Assembly: GCA_937988795.1 (NCBI GenBank)
Contig: CALKHY010000204.1
Coordinates: forward strand, 1-7,742
From: an uncultured Candidatus Saccharibacteria bacterium
GTDB taxonomy: Bacteria; Patescibacteriota; Saccharimonadia; Saccharimonadales; UBA4665
Direction: 5' to 3'
Length of the DNA stretch: 7,742 bases
Position numbers and translations under genes: made by a program. How positions within the stretch are numbered: position 1 is the first letter of the stretch; every line of letters begins with the position of its first letter. The notes beneath the pieces are model-generated. The model did no database searches. It was not told where the DNA came from and saw nothing but the letters and a program-made list of their open reading frames with translations. Below are positions 1 to 5,850 of this stretch, piece after piece.

Positions 1-2
1 TG

Positions 3-212
3 CTTAGTCAAAATGGTTTATCGGGTACCATTGCGCCAAGCGGTAAGACAGTTTTTTATGTAAGAGAATTGCCCTGCGCTATAGAGACATTGACTGACAT
101 AATGGCTGTAGAGCCAGGATATTATTTCCCTAAAAATAATAGCGCGAAACAAGTATTGATAGTGCGCTGTGCCGATCGTGCTAAGGCTAAACACTATTCC
201 TATGAACCCTAA
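3..212 (+). CDS. C-terminal end of an unidentified protein (partial)
   Basis: Frame 3 is open from the left edge to a TAA at 210-212, giving 69 residues that begin LSQNGLSGTIAPSGKTVFYV and end KAKHYSYEP. The start lies outside the window. The reading looks protein-like, with a mixed composition and no internal stop, while the other two + frames close early. The opposite-strand ORF over the same bases is low-complexity in aromatic residues and looks like a shadow. I do not recognise the family. It lies upstream of the reverse transcriptase on the same strand, so it could be a partner gene of that cassette or simply the last gene before the insertion. Only the open frame is direct evidence. Confidence 0.45.
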   Translation, partial: LSQNGLSGTIAPSGKTVFYVRELPCAIETLTDIMAVEPGYYFPKNNSAKQVLIVRCADRAKAKHYSYEP

Positions 213-463
213 TTCATTAGCCAAGGGATTTTAGTTTCTGTACGCCCAATACAGTACTTAAAGGCGTAAAAAGTGATTTCGCATCGCCCTACAAAACAGA
301 GTTATTGCCGTCTTTCCCTACCTCATGATCCAAAAGCGCCTTGCGTCCGGAGGATAGAAATACACACTATTGTGAGATGGCTAATCATCAAACGCCACAG
401 TCGAGCGACGCGAGCTCTTGCTAGGTTCTAAATAAAAATATTGCCTTTAGCTAATGGTAATTG

Positions 464-472
464 TGATACAAT
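464..472 (+). promoter_or_regulatory. Possible extended -10 promoter for the retron-like cassette
   Basis: The bases TGATACAAT fit an extended -10 element (TG-N-TACAAT). No good -35 box is visible at normal spacing; the nearest TTGCCT is 20 bases upstream. A start near 479 would give a transcript running through the structured region, the 58-aa ORF and the RT. A second AT-rich box, TATAAA at 613-618, lacks a -35 and is weaker. Confidence 0.3.
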
Positions 473-571
473 GCCTTTGGGGATACTAAGGTGTCCGGTA
501 CGTTTTAATTCACTCTTCCCAGAGTTTGCCAGTTGCGACATGGCAACTATGCCATAAATAGTCCCAGGGAT

Positions 572-604
572 TATGTACTACCGGCTTTCTGCCTTCTGTA
601 CATA
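572..604 (+). other. Two-step hairpin in the structured region
   Basis: The 7-bp arms TATGTAC (572-578) and GTACATA (598-604) pair perfectly. The enclosed 19 bases hold an inner GGC-TTTCT-GCC stem-loop (583-593). No T-tract follows, so this is not a standard terminator. A second perfect hairpin, ATGGCA-ACTA-TGCCAT, lies just upstream at 540-555. Both could be stems of a structured RNA preceding the RT gene. Confidence 0.4.
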
Positions 605-665
605 TCGTAGAGTATAAATAGCGCGGGACAACAAGAAGTAGTTGCTTCACAACTTAGAGGGTAAG

Positions 666-765
666 GTGTGCTTAGCGACCTTTCGGGCGACTCGGCAAGC
701 GGGACACCGCAGTTGCGGAGAAAGGAGTGAATTATGAAAATACAGCGTACTAAGTTTAAGCACAC
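666..765 (+). ncRNA. Candidate retron msr-msd RNA (a1/a2 at 666-674 and 757-765)
   Basis: A perfect 9-bp inverted repeat joins GTGTGCTTA (666-674) to TAAGCACAC (757-765). A G·T pair extends it (665/766), and after a 2-nt internal loop come three more pairs (660-662 with 769-771). The upper arm ends in TTA and is followed by G675-C676; the lower arm begins TAA. From memory, retron Ec86 has the same layout: its a1 arm ends CUUA before the branching G, and its a2 arm starts UAA. A hairpin (CGaCC-TTTC-GGgCG, 676-689) follows the candidate branch G, as in known msr RNAs, and another lies at 707-718. Against it: the enclosed RNA is short, no long msd hairpin is visible in 719-756, and the a2 arm falls inside the 58-aa ORF. 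A 9-bp repeat alone is not significant in 700 bases. Confidence 0.33.
720..730 (+). promoter_or_regulatory. Strong ribosome binding site of the 58-aa ORF
   Basis: GAAAGGAGTGA is nearly the full complement of the 16S rRNA 3' end. The GGAG core at 724-727 is six bases from the ATG at 734. It is among the best Shine-Dalgarno sequences in the window and the main reason to believe the small ORF. Confidence 0.6.
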
Positions 766-910
766 TACGCCAAGGTCCCAAACAGAGCTCTCATCGTTGA
801 GTCTCGAATTGGGCGGTGGTTTCAGGCGACTGATCATAACGGTCGCGAGAATCATCGATAAAATCTTTGGCCTCCTCTATTTGGGCAAGTCGAGTTACGT
901 GCTTGTATAG
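734..910 (+). CDS. 58-aa small protein directly upstream of the reverse transcriptase
   Basis: ATG at 734 to TAG at 908-910. The N-terminal half is basic and polar (MKIQRTKFKHTTPRSQTELS). The C-terminal half is hydrophobic and amphipathic, with FRRLIITVARIIDKIFGLLY at about residues 30-49, so it could sit on or in a membrane. The ORF has a near-ideal ribosome binding site. Its stop codon abuts the GGGGAAG that initiates the RT, whose ATG follows eight bases later, which suggests coupled translation. I do not recognise the family. Small membrane proteins are known as effectors of some retrons (Ec48 has a two-helix membrane effector), so an effector role is possible but inferred. Against it, the proposed a2 arm at 757-765 lies inside the ORF, so one of the two may be spurious. 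Confidence 0.5.
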   Translation: MKIQRTKFKHTTPRSQTELSSLSLELGGGFRRLIITVARIIDKIFGLLYLGKSSYVLV

Positions 911-918
911 GGGAAGAA

Positions 919-1752
919 ATGACAGCAGCTGACCGAATTTCCTATTTGCTCGATCGCTATCCGGTTGATACCAGTGTACAAAGGTGGCATAGAGCGAAAC
1001 TAGGTGGTGGACAGCGTTCTATTGTTACTCCAAACGATGCACTAAAAAGATGGCTGAGGCTAATGAATGCGGCCTTGATTAGGCAATTTAATGATTGGCC
1101 AAGCTTTATGCATGGCGGCATCAAAAAGAGAGGTTATGTAACGCATGCAAGGCAGCATGTGGCTAGGCCATGTGTTATTACCATCGACATTAAGAGCTGT
1201 TTCGATTCTATCACTGAGCGAGAGGTAGCTGATGCCATGCAGCGACATCTTGGATTGGACGATGATGTCTGCGCCCGCTTAGCTAACGTTCTGTGTTTTC
1301 GGGGTGCAGTAGCACAAGGATTCCCTACTAGTAATTATATTTGCAACCTTTATTTGCTCGACCCCTTGTCTAGTATGCATAGTAGACTTAGTGTGCGACA
1401 CATTCGTTTAAGTAATTATGTGGATGATATTGCCGTCTCGGGTGCTATTGTTGCGCCTGGGGAATTAGTTAATGAGATTGCCCTCAATCTGTCTCGCGCC
1501 AAATTAAGCATGAATAAAGCCAAGGTGTCTGTTATGCCATCGTCAAAACGGCAAGTTGTATGCGGCTTAGTAGTTAATAAGCGTCTATCGCTGACATCTA
1601 CGCTTAAACTTAAGTTACTAGGCGATGTTGCACATGGTCGCATGAGTCCTGCTAGTATAGCCGGATGGATTGCCAACCTTAAGAGCATTGACCCTGTTTT
1701 CGGCACAAAACTACACCAACTTGCTATGCGTAAGGGTTTGCTCAAATCTTAG
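919..1752 (+). CDS. Retron-type reverse transcriptase (divergent)
   Basis: 277 aa, starting at an ATG with GGGGAAG just upstream. Retron-like RT motifs appear in order. GGGQRSIVTPNDALKRWL (29-46) corresponds to the N-terminal GGxRxIxAP-type motif. HGGIKKRGYVTHARQH (65-80) corresponds to the retron HGFVKGRSIVTNAxxH region. VITIDIKSCFDSI (86-98) carries the first catalytic Asp, D90. QGFPTSNYICN (133-143) matches QGxPTSP. YVDD (167-170) is the catalytic pair, followed by VVCGLVVN (213-220), matching VTGLxVN. The two retron hallmarks NAxxH and VTG are altered to HARQH and VCG, and YADD to YVDD. The catalytic aspartates are intact, so the enzyme should be active. It is slightly shorter than typical retron RTs (about 300 aa or more) and has no added domain. 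Retron RTs use a linked RNA to make msDNA, usually in anti-phage defence. QGxPTS argues against a DGR RT; a group II intron RT would be longer with a maturase domain. Base composition is clearly AT-richer than the genes to the right. Confidence 0.85.
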   Translation: MTAADRISYLLDRYPVDTSVQRWHRAKLGGGQRSIVTPNDALKRWLRLMNAALIRQFNDWPSFMHGGIKKRGYVTHARQHVARPCVITIDIKSCFDSITEREVADAMQRHLGLDDDVCARLANVLCFRGAVAQGFPTSNYICNLYLLDPLSSMHSRLSVRHIRLSNYVDDIAVSGAIVAPGELVNEIALNLSRAKLSMNKAKVSVMPSSKRQVVCGLVVNKRLSLTSTLKLKLLGDVAHGRMSPASIAGWIANLKSIDPVFGTKLHQLAMRKGLLKS

Positions 1753-1811
1753 TGCCTGTTGACCGCAGGTTTCTATAGATTTAGCTTCCACTTTTGTGTG
1801 GTGTCTGCGCC
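1753..1811. other. Short gap between convergent genes; weak hairpins
   Basis: The 59 bases between the RT stop and the SDR stop hold two weak 4-bp stems: CCTG/CAGG (1755-1758/1766-1769), followed by TTTCT, and CCAC/GTGG (1788-1791/1798-1801). Neither is a convincing terminator. The composition change between the AT-rich cassette and the GC-richer genome falls here. Confidence 0.35.
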
Positions 1812-2516
1812 CTACCGTTCGATCCAGGCTAGGTAGTCTGGGCGGGGTTGGTTGATGTGGCTTAGGCCGAGGTTGTCGAGCTGCAGGTGGTCTGGGAGTT
1901 CTATGGCCATGCTGATGGTTTGGGCTAGTTCTTCTGGCTTGATCATGTCGCTTGGCTCTGGTATGCCGTAGGTGTTGACGCCGAATGGTTCGATGGTTGC
2001 TAGGCGGACACCCTGTGGATTGAGTTCGGCGCGCAGCATTTGAGTGAGTGTAGATAGTGCGGTTTTAACCGAAGCATACATGGCTTCGTCTGTCAGGTTG
2101 ACGCGCACGACTTGCGACGAGATGTTGATGATGAGTGGCGCCTTAGACTTTTTGAGTACAGGCAGCAGGCCGTGGATGAGGAGTGCTGGCGCGGTAAAGT
2201 TGAGGTCGATTTGCTGCAGTACTTCCTCGGTCGTCATTTTTTCGAACGTCTTGCCGACGTAAAGGCCGGCGTTGTTGACGAGTACGTCGATTGGTTCGCC
2301 CGATGCCACGATGTCGGCCACGAATGCCTGGATTGCTTCCCTGTTTTCGAGGTTTACTTGTCGAAACGCAACGTTGGGGTATTTGGCTGCAAGCTTTTCG
2401 GCTGCTTCTTTGCTGCTGTGGTAGGTTGCGGTGATTTTGTGGCCGCGCTTGGCCAGGTCTTCTACGATTGCTTTGCCGATTCCCTTTGCTCCGCCGGTGA
2501 CTAGAATGTGTTTCAT
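1812..2516 (-). CDS. Short-chain dehydrogenase/reductase (classical SDR)
   Basis: 234 aa, a complete classical SDR. It has the NAD(P)-binding TGGAKGIG motif (7-14), NNAG (81-84), N106 in LNF, NISS (131-134) with the catalytic serine, and YASVK (147-151) with the catalytic Tyr147 and Lys151. EPFGVNT (176-182) matches the PGxVxT segment. It would oxidise or reduce a small alcohol or ketone substrate in the cytoplasm; the substrate cannot be read from the sequence. The ATG is preceded by GGGGAG seven bases upstream. The gene starts 12 bases after the stop of the SPFH gene, so the two are very probably co-transcribed. The RT gene converges on it from the other side. Confidence 0.93.
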   Translation of the reverse strand: MKHILVTGGAKGIGKAIVEDLAKRGHKITATYHSSKEAAEKLAAKYPNVAFRQVNLENREAIQAFVADIVASGEPIDVLVNNAGLYVGKTFEKMTTEEVLQQIDLNFTAPALLIHGLLPVLKKSKAPLIINISSQVVRVNLTDEAMYASVKTALSTLTQMLRAELNPQGVRLATIEPFGVNTYGIPEPSDMIKPEELAQTISMAIELPDHLQLDNLGLSHINQPRPDYLAWIER

Positions 2517-2528
2517 GGCATATCTCCC

Positions 2529-3446
2529 CTATTTACTTTCGTCGCTGCTGGCGCCAAAGCTGACTTCGTTGGCGGTGATGATGGCGTTGCGCATTTGCTC
2601 GCTGATGTCGTTCATGCCGCCCGGGCTGTGGGGGATGAGGATGGTGTTGCTTTTGCTTGAGAGGCCGATGTCTTTGAGAGTGTCGAAGTACTGGGTCATG
2701 AGCACAAGGTTCATGACGTCGTGGGCGTTGGTGCCGTTGATGGTGGTCTGGAAGTCTTCGACTGATTGCTTGAGGCCTTCGATGATGGCTTTGCGCTGGT
2801 CGGCAATACCCTTACCTTGCAGTGCTTTGCTTTCGGCCTCGGCTTCGGCGGCTTTGACTACGCGGATTTTGTCCGCCTCGGCTTGCTGCACTGCGGCTTC
2901 GCGCAGGCGCTGGGCGGCGTTGATTTCGTTCATGCTAGCCTTGACCTTGGCGTCGGGGTCGATGTCGGTCACGAGCGCCTTGATAATTTGGTAACCGAAG
3001 TCATCCATTACCGCGTCGAGCTCGCTCTTAACAGCCTGTGCTATGTCGTCTTTCTTTTCAAACACGTCGTCCAAGATGATGGCTGGCACGCGGGCACGCA
3101 CGGTGTCAAACACGAACGCGGTGATCTGTTCTTGCGGGTGCTGCAGCTTGTAGAAGGCGTCGACTGCCTTGTTGGGTATGACGTGGTACTGAACGCTCAC
3201 GACGCAGACGACAAAAACGTTGTCTTTGGTTTTGGTTTCGATGCGCACATCGAGCTGCTGGATGCGCAAGGAGACGCGTCCGGCAATGCGGTCGATCAGC
3301 GGGATTTTGAAGTTGAGGCCGGCGTTGGCGACGCGCTTGAACTTACCGAAACGCTCGACAATCGCGGCCGTCTGCTGACGGACAACGAATAACCCATCAA
3401 AAATGATGAGTAAGATAATGATGGCCAAAACAGCCCAGAACCACAT
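2529..3446 (-). CDS. SPFH/band-7 membrane protein (stomatin/HIR-like)
   Basis: 305 aa. One N-terminal membrane helix (about residues 3-20) is followed by an SPFH (band 7) domain (about 20-190) and an Ala/Glu-rich coiled coil (about 176-232), then a Met-rich segment and a short acidic tail. LRIQQLDVRIETKTKDNVFV (60-79) and the stretch around RVPAIILDDVFEKKDDI (119-135) closely resemble the hypersensitive-induced-response type of the family. SPFH proteins form oligomeric rings or scaffolds at the membrane and often modulate proteases or lipid microdomains. No NfeD partner or protease gene is nearby, so the target is unknown. GGGGGAG lies five bases before the ATG, and an extended -10 promoter lies just upstream. 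The gene leads the SPFH-SDR unit. Confidence 0.92.
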   Translation of the reverse strand: MWFWAVLAIIILLIIFDGLFVVRQQTAAIVERFGKFKRVANAGLNFKIPLIDRIAGRVSLRIQQLDVRIETKTKDNVFVVCVVSVQYHVIPNKAVDAFYKLQHPQEQITAFVFDTVRARVPAIILDDVFEKKDDIAQAVKSELDAVMDDFGYQIIKALVTDIDPDAKVKASMNEINAAQRLREAAVQQAEADKIRVVKAAEAEAESKALQGKGIADQRKAIIEGLKQSVEDFQTTINGTNAHDVMNLVLMTQYFDTLKDIGLSSKSNTILIPHSPGGMNDISEQMRNAIITANEVSFGASSDESK

Positions 3447-3468
3447 AACACTCCCCCTTTATGCTTTG

Positions 3469-3477
3469 AGTATAGCA
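3469..3477 (-). promoter_or_regulatory. Extended -10 promoter of the SPFH-SDR unit
   Basis: Read on the - strand this is TGCTATACT, an extended -10 (TG-N-TATACT). It predicts a start near 3462 and a short leader carrying the GGGGGAG site of the SPFH gene. No clear -35 box is seen, as is common for extended -10 promoters. Confidence 0.5.
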
Positions 3478-3487
3478 AGCCTGCTAT
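3472..3487. promoter_or_regulatory. Inverted repeat overlapping the SPFH promoter
   Basis: ATAGCA (3472-3477) and TGCTAT (3482-3487) form a perfect 6-bp inverted repeat around AGCC. It overlaps the extended -10 box, so it could be a repressor operator. It could instead be a weak hairpin behind the 4937-3516 gene, but no T-tract follows. Confidence 0.3.
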
Positions 3488-3515
3488 GTAATACGTAAGA
3501 GAGAGATCCTGTTGT

Positions 3516-4937
3516 TTACCGGGCGCCGTCGGCAAGGCCAACAAGCAGGCCGTGCGTTTTGTCGAGCTCGTTTGCAAGTCCTGTGCCGTTGACGACGCGG
3601 AAGTTTTGCCCGTCGCGCGTGTATTCGAGCTGTGTATTGTCTAGCCAGCGGAGGTTGCTGAAGTTCTTGTCGCTCCTTTGTTGTGCCAGCGGTCGTTCGT
3701 CGTACTGTTTGGCGGTCTTTAGTTTCAGATCAATGATGCCGAGGTATTCTTTGTCGGGTTCATAGGTGACGTACGCCACGTAGTTGCCGTCCGGCGAGAA
3801 TAGCGGGTCGGTGGTGGCCGTGCGGCCGCCCCAAGGCTCGGTGGCTTGGCCGGGCGATGGCAGCTTAATGACGTCGGTCGTGCCGTCTTCGACGTTGACG
3901 TATTGCAGTTCGCCCTGCTCGCCGCCGCTATATACCAGGTGCTGGCCGTTCGGCGACAGCCAATATTTGCCGTAGTATGTTATTTTGAGCTTTACATCTT
4001 TTTTGGACGTGACGGTGCGGCTAGGTAGATCGAGTGCCAGGACGGCTACAGTCGCGTCCACTTTTTCGTATATTTCATCCATCTTCTCTTCGTCCTGGGT
4101 GGTGAATTCGCCGCCAGTGATGGCGTTCATCTTTTTCTCTAGCGTGTTGGCATTTTCCGGGGATATGCCGAAGAAATACAAGGTTTTCCGGTCCTCGCTA
4201 AAGGCTGCGAGCCCCGCTCGGTAGCGGTTGAGGATGACTGGCTGGGTCATGATCTTTTCTTCGCCAGAGAGCACGTCGACCGACCTGATGTCGCATTGGT
4301 ACGAATCCTTGCCCTCCATGAAATTCTTGCAGTACTGGAAGACGACAGTTGTGCCACCGATGCTTGCTATTTTGGGGTTATAGTTGTCAAAACTGCCAGA
4401 AACTGCCAGCATCCGGATGCTTTCCGGGAGATCCGTGGGGCGCATGAAACCCTCGGGGCCAAATAGCACGTAGCGGTTGTTGCCCTCTTCGTCATAGTAA
4501 TTGGACGGGCTTTTTTCGATAAACAGGAATTTGTCTGCCCCGAGCGGTGTGAGCAGTTCGAGATGGGCGTCGGTTGTGGCGGTGGTTACTACCCCGCCTG
4601 TTTCGTCTACTAAGGTGTAGGTCGTTTGTTTTGTGGTGGCATCGAAGTTGCTGTATACGCGGTAGGTGTTTTTCTCTGGATTGATCTGGAAGGTGTCGCC
4701 ACTGCCAACCATATCAGTGGCGGACAGGTTTTCGTCAGTGTTATTGGATTTACTAAAGAAGATATAGCTGGCGGCAGCGAGTACAGAGACTCCTGCGACT
4801 ATAAGCAGCACGACAATGAGGCGGTTTTTTCGGCGCGAGGGTTGAGTAGGCAGATTCGGCGTTTGCCATGGTTGGGCCTCTGGCGGCTGTGGGCTGGGGT
4901 TAAGTGTGGGTGGGTCGTTTTGTATATCTGGCTGCAT
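3516..4937 (-). CDS. Single-pass membrane protein with PD40/beta-propeller-like exterior
   Basis: 473 aa. A proline- and glutamine-rich cytoplasmic head (1-34) is followed by a basic cluster RRKNR (35-39), a membrane helix (about 40-61), and a large exported part. Repeats resembling TolB/PD40 blades are visible: AAFSEDRKTLYFFG (244-257), YWLSPNGQHLVYSG (325-338) and PLFSPDGNYVAYVT (378-391). Two exported cysteines (C203, C215) could form a disulfide. The likely role is extracytoplasmic binding or scaffolding; the ligand is unknown. This architecture is common among proteins of Saccharibacteria and other CPR bacteria, from general knowledge. The ATG at 4937 has no Shine-Dalgarno sequence but lies six bases from a -10-like box, so the mRNA may be leaderless. 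The start is supported by the complete head-helix order. Confidence 0.8.
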   Translation of the reverse strand: MQPDIQNDPPTLNPSPQPPEAQPWQTPNLPTQPSRRKNRLIVVLLIVAGVSVLAAASYIFFSKSNNTDENLSATDMVGSGDTFQINPEKNTYRVYSNFDATTKQTTYTLVDETGGVVTTATTDAHLELLTPLGADKFLFIEKSPSNYYDEEGNNRYVLFGPEGFMRPTDLPESIRMLAVSGSFDNYNPKIASIGGTTVVFQYCKNFMEGKDSYQCDIRSVDVLSGEEKIMTQPVILNRYRAGLAAFSEDRKTLYFFGISPENANTLEKKMNAITGGEFTTQDEEKMDEIYEKVDATVAVLALDLPSRTVTSKKDVKLKITYYGKYWLSPNGQHLVYSGGEQGELQYVNVEDGTTDVIKLPSPGQATEPWGGRTATTDPLFSPDGNYVAYVTYEPDKEYLGIIDLKLKTAKQYDERPLAQQRSDKNFSNLRWLDNTQLEYTRDGQNFRVVNGTGLANELDKTHGLLVGLADGAR

Positions 4938-4943
4938 ACTTGG

Positions 4944-4972
4944 AGTGTACAGGTGGGTGCCCCAGTCTGCAA
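4944..4972 (-). promoter_or_regulatory. Possible promoter giving a leaderless transcript
   Basis: Read on the - strand, TTGCAG (4972-4967) and TACACT (4949-4944) are separated by exactly 17 bases. The -10-like box ends six bases before the ATG at 4937, which places the start at or next to the A of the ATG. Both boxes are imperfect. The absence of any Shine-Dalgarno sequence supports the reading. Confidence 0.4.
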
Positions 4973-5012
4973 TATGCTAGTGGTTACAATCGATTCCTGT
5001 AAGTTGATGTAT

Positions 5013-5045
5013 AAAAAATGGCCGGCTCTTTGGGCCGGCCATTTT
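5013..5045 (-). terminator. Strong intrinsic terminator of the 5694-5059 gene
   Basis: A perfect 12-bp stem (5015-5026 with 5034-5045, GC-rich core GGCCGGC) closes a 7-base loop. On the - strand it ends in TTTTTT and lies 14 bases beyond the TAA of the gene. It separates that gene from the leaderless gene at 4937. The + strand side has only TTTT, so termination should be mainly on the - strand. Confidence 0.9.
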
Positions 5046-5058
5046 GTGTGTTGCCAGA

Positions 5059-5694
5059 TTAGTTGTGTTTGACTGACTTTAGTAGTTTCTTGAGGACGTC
5101 GACCATTTCGGTCTGGTTTGGTTCGCCGACTTCGGTGGAGTTGGTGGCGAAGTAGCGCTTGCCGTCCTTGTCGGTCCAGTACGCTTCGAGCGTGGCGCCG
5201 CCGAGCGTGTTGTACTCGTAGGTGTTGATGGTGATGTCGCCGGCCTTGATGGTATCGGCCTTAACCTCGCCGTCGATGACGCGCCACGCGGAACGGCCGT
5301 TCTTGATAGCCTCTTCGCGGGCAGCGGAATTTTCGTCGGTGTCGACCGACAGCCAAACCTGTTGGAAGTTCTCTGGGGTAGGTTCTTTGAGTAGGTCGAC
5401 GTCAGTGTTTTTAATGTACAGGCGGCCCATGCTGGCGGTTTCGCTGATTACCCAATCGCCCGGGTACTTGAAGCTTACGCCCTGCGATTCCCAGATGTGA
5501 TCTTTCCAGCCTTCGTATTCGTCTTTTGCTTCTTCCTGCGCCTGTTCGCTGCTGTTTGTGTTGTTCATCGGTTCTTCAGTTTGGTTCTTTGACCCAAAGA
5601 CGAACCAAACGGTGCCAATAAGAAGAATGGCAATAATGATTGTTACTGCCCTGCCCACATTGTTGTTGGTTGGAGTTTGTTCCTTGTCGCTCAT
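5059..5694 (-). CDS. Membrane-anchored protein with PsbP/Mog1-like exported domain
   Basis: 211 aa from the ATG at 5694. A short polar head MSDKEQTPTNNN is followed by a membrane helix (about 13-34), a polar acidic linker (36-63), and an exported domain. That domain contains GVSFKYPGDWVI (72-83), typical of PsbP/Mog1-like domains that begin with a 'F-x-Y-P-x-x-W' strand. Further beta-rich segments and a final helix LKKLLKSV follow. The function is unknown; such proteins usually bind partners at the cell surface. The open frame extends 69 codons further upstream to 5901, but that part is Arg/Cys-rich, unlike the family, and would put the membrane helix deep inside the protein, so I chose 5694. 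There is no ribosome binding site; a -10-like box lies six bases before this ATG. Confidence 0.75.
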   Translation of the reverse strand: MSDKEQTPTNNNVGRAVTIIIAILLIGTVWFVFGSKNQTEEPMNNTNSSEQAQEEAKDEYEGWKDHIWESQGVSFKYPGDWVISETASMGRLYIKNTDVDLLKEPTPENFQQVWLSVDTDENSAAREEAIKNGRSAWRVIDGEVKADTIKAGDITINTYEYNTLGGATLEAYWTDKDGKRYFATNSTEVGEPNQTEMVDVLKKLLKSVKHN

Positions 5695-5700
5695 GTTTGT

Positions 5701-5709
5701 ATGATAACA
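5701..5709 (-). promoter_or_regulatory. Extended -10 promoter, probable leaderless start
   Basis: On the - strand the bases read TGTTATCAT, an extended -10 (TG-N-TATCAT), ending six bases before the ATG at 5694. Transcription would begin at or next to the ATG. No good -35 box is seen. The spacing equals that before the ATG at 4937. Confidence 0.45.
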
Positions 5710-5850
5710 CGTTCTGCAATATTCTTTGCGAACCCTTAAAACTCTGACATGGCTAATTTTTTGACGATACTCCTGTAGTTTGATGCATATTTCGCTACGG
5801 CACGGGTATTGCAATCGATTTGTTGGTGGGTGGATAATAACCATTAGCAG

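Larger units (their letters stand above)
213..733. other. Gene-free, hairpin-rich region upstream of the retron-like cassette
   Basis: About 520 bases without a convincing gene. All + frames are broken by stops. The longest stretch in the frame of the upstream gene (about 273-431) has only a GTG start and no ribosome binding site. The region holds an extended -10 box (464-472), small hairpins at 540-555 and 572-604, a 5-bp hairpin at 640-654, a CCGC-AGTT-GCGG hairpin at 707-718, and several longer inverted repeats listed separately. In retrons the msr-msd RNA commonly lies just upstream of the RT or its partner gene, so this is where one would be expected. Confidence 0.6.
506..734 (+). repeat. 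Long-range inverted repeat masking the small ORF's ribosome binding site
   Basis: TAATTCACTC (506-515) is the exact reverse complement of GAGTGAATTA (725-734). The stem extends inward by a G·T pair (516/724) and an A-T pair (517/723), giving 12 pairs. The downstream arm covers most of the Shine-Dalgarno sequence and the first base of the ATG at 734. It encloses about 205 bases with several hairpins, a size typical of retron RNAs, so these arms are an alternative a1/a2 pair; no AGC branching context follows the upstream arm. They could also act as a translational switch. A 10-bp match over this span could arise by chance. It excludes neither the 490-496/702-708 pairing (GGTGTCC/GGACACC) nor the 666/757 model. 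Confidence 0.3.

Noticed and set aside
273..431. 52-codon open frame from a GTG in the same frame as the upstream gene
   Set aside because: No ribosome binding site, Arg/His/Cys-rich composition, and a stop separates it from the upstream gene.
571..855. 94-aa - strand ORF across the structured region
   Set aside because: Its sequence is unlike any family I know, it has no ribosome binding site of note, and it lies opposite the better-supported + strand small ORF.
919..1752. Reading the RT as part of a diversity-generating retroelement
   Set aside because: The motif is QGFPTS rather than the GxxxSQ typical of DGR RTs, and I see no adenine-variable template/variable repeat pair or accessory protein in the window. 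A variable repeat outside the window cannot be excluded.
2766..3392. 208-aa + strand ORF opposite the SPFH gene
   Set aside because: Exact antisense of a strongly conserved SPFH domain, no ribosome binding site; a shadow frame.
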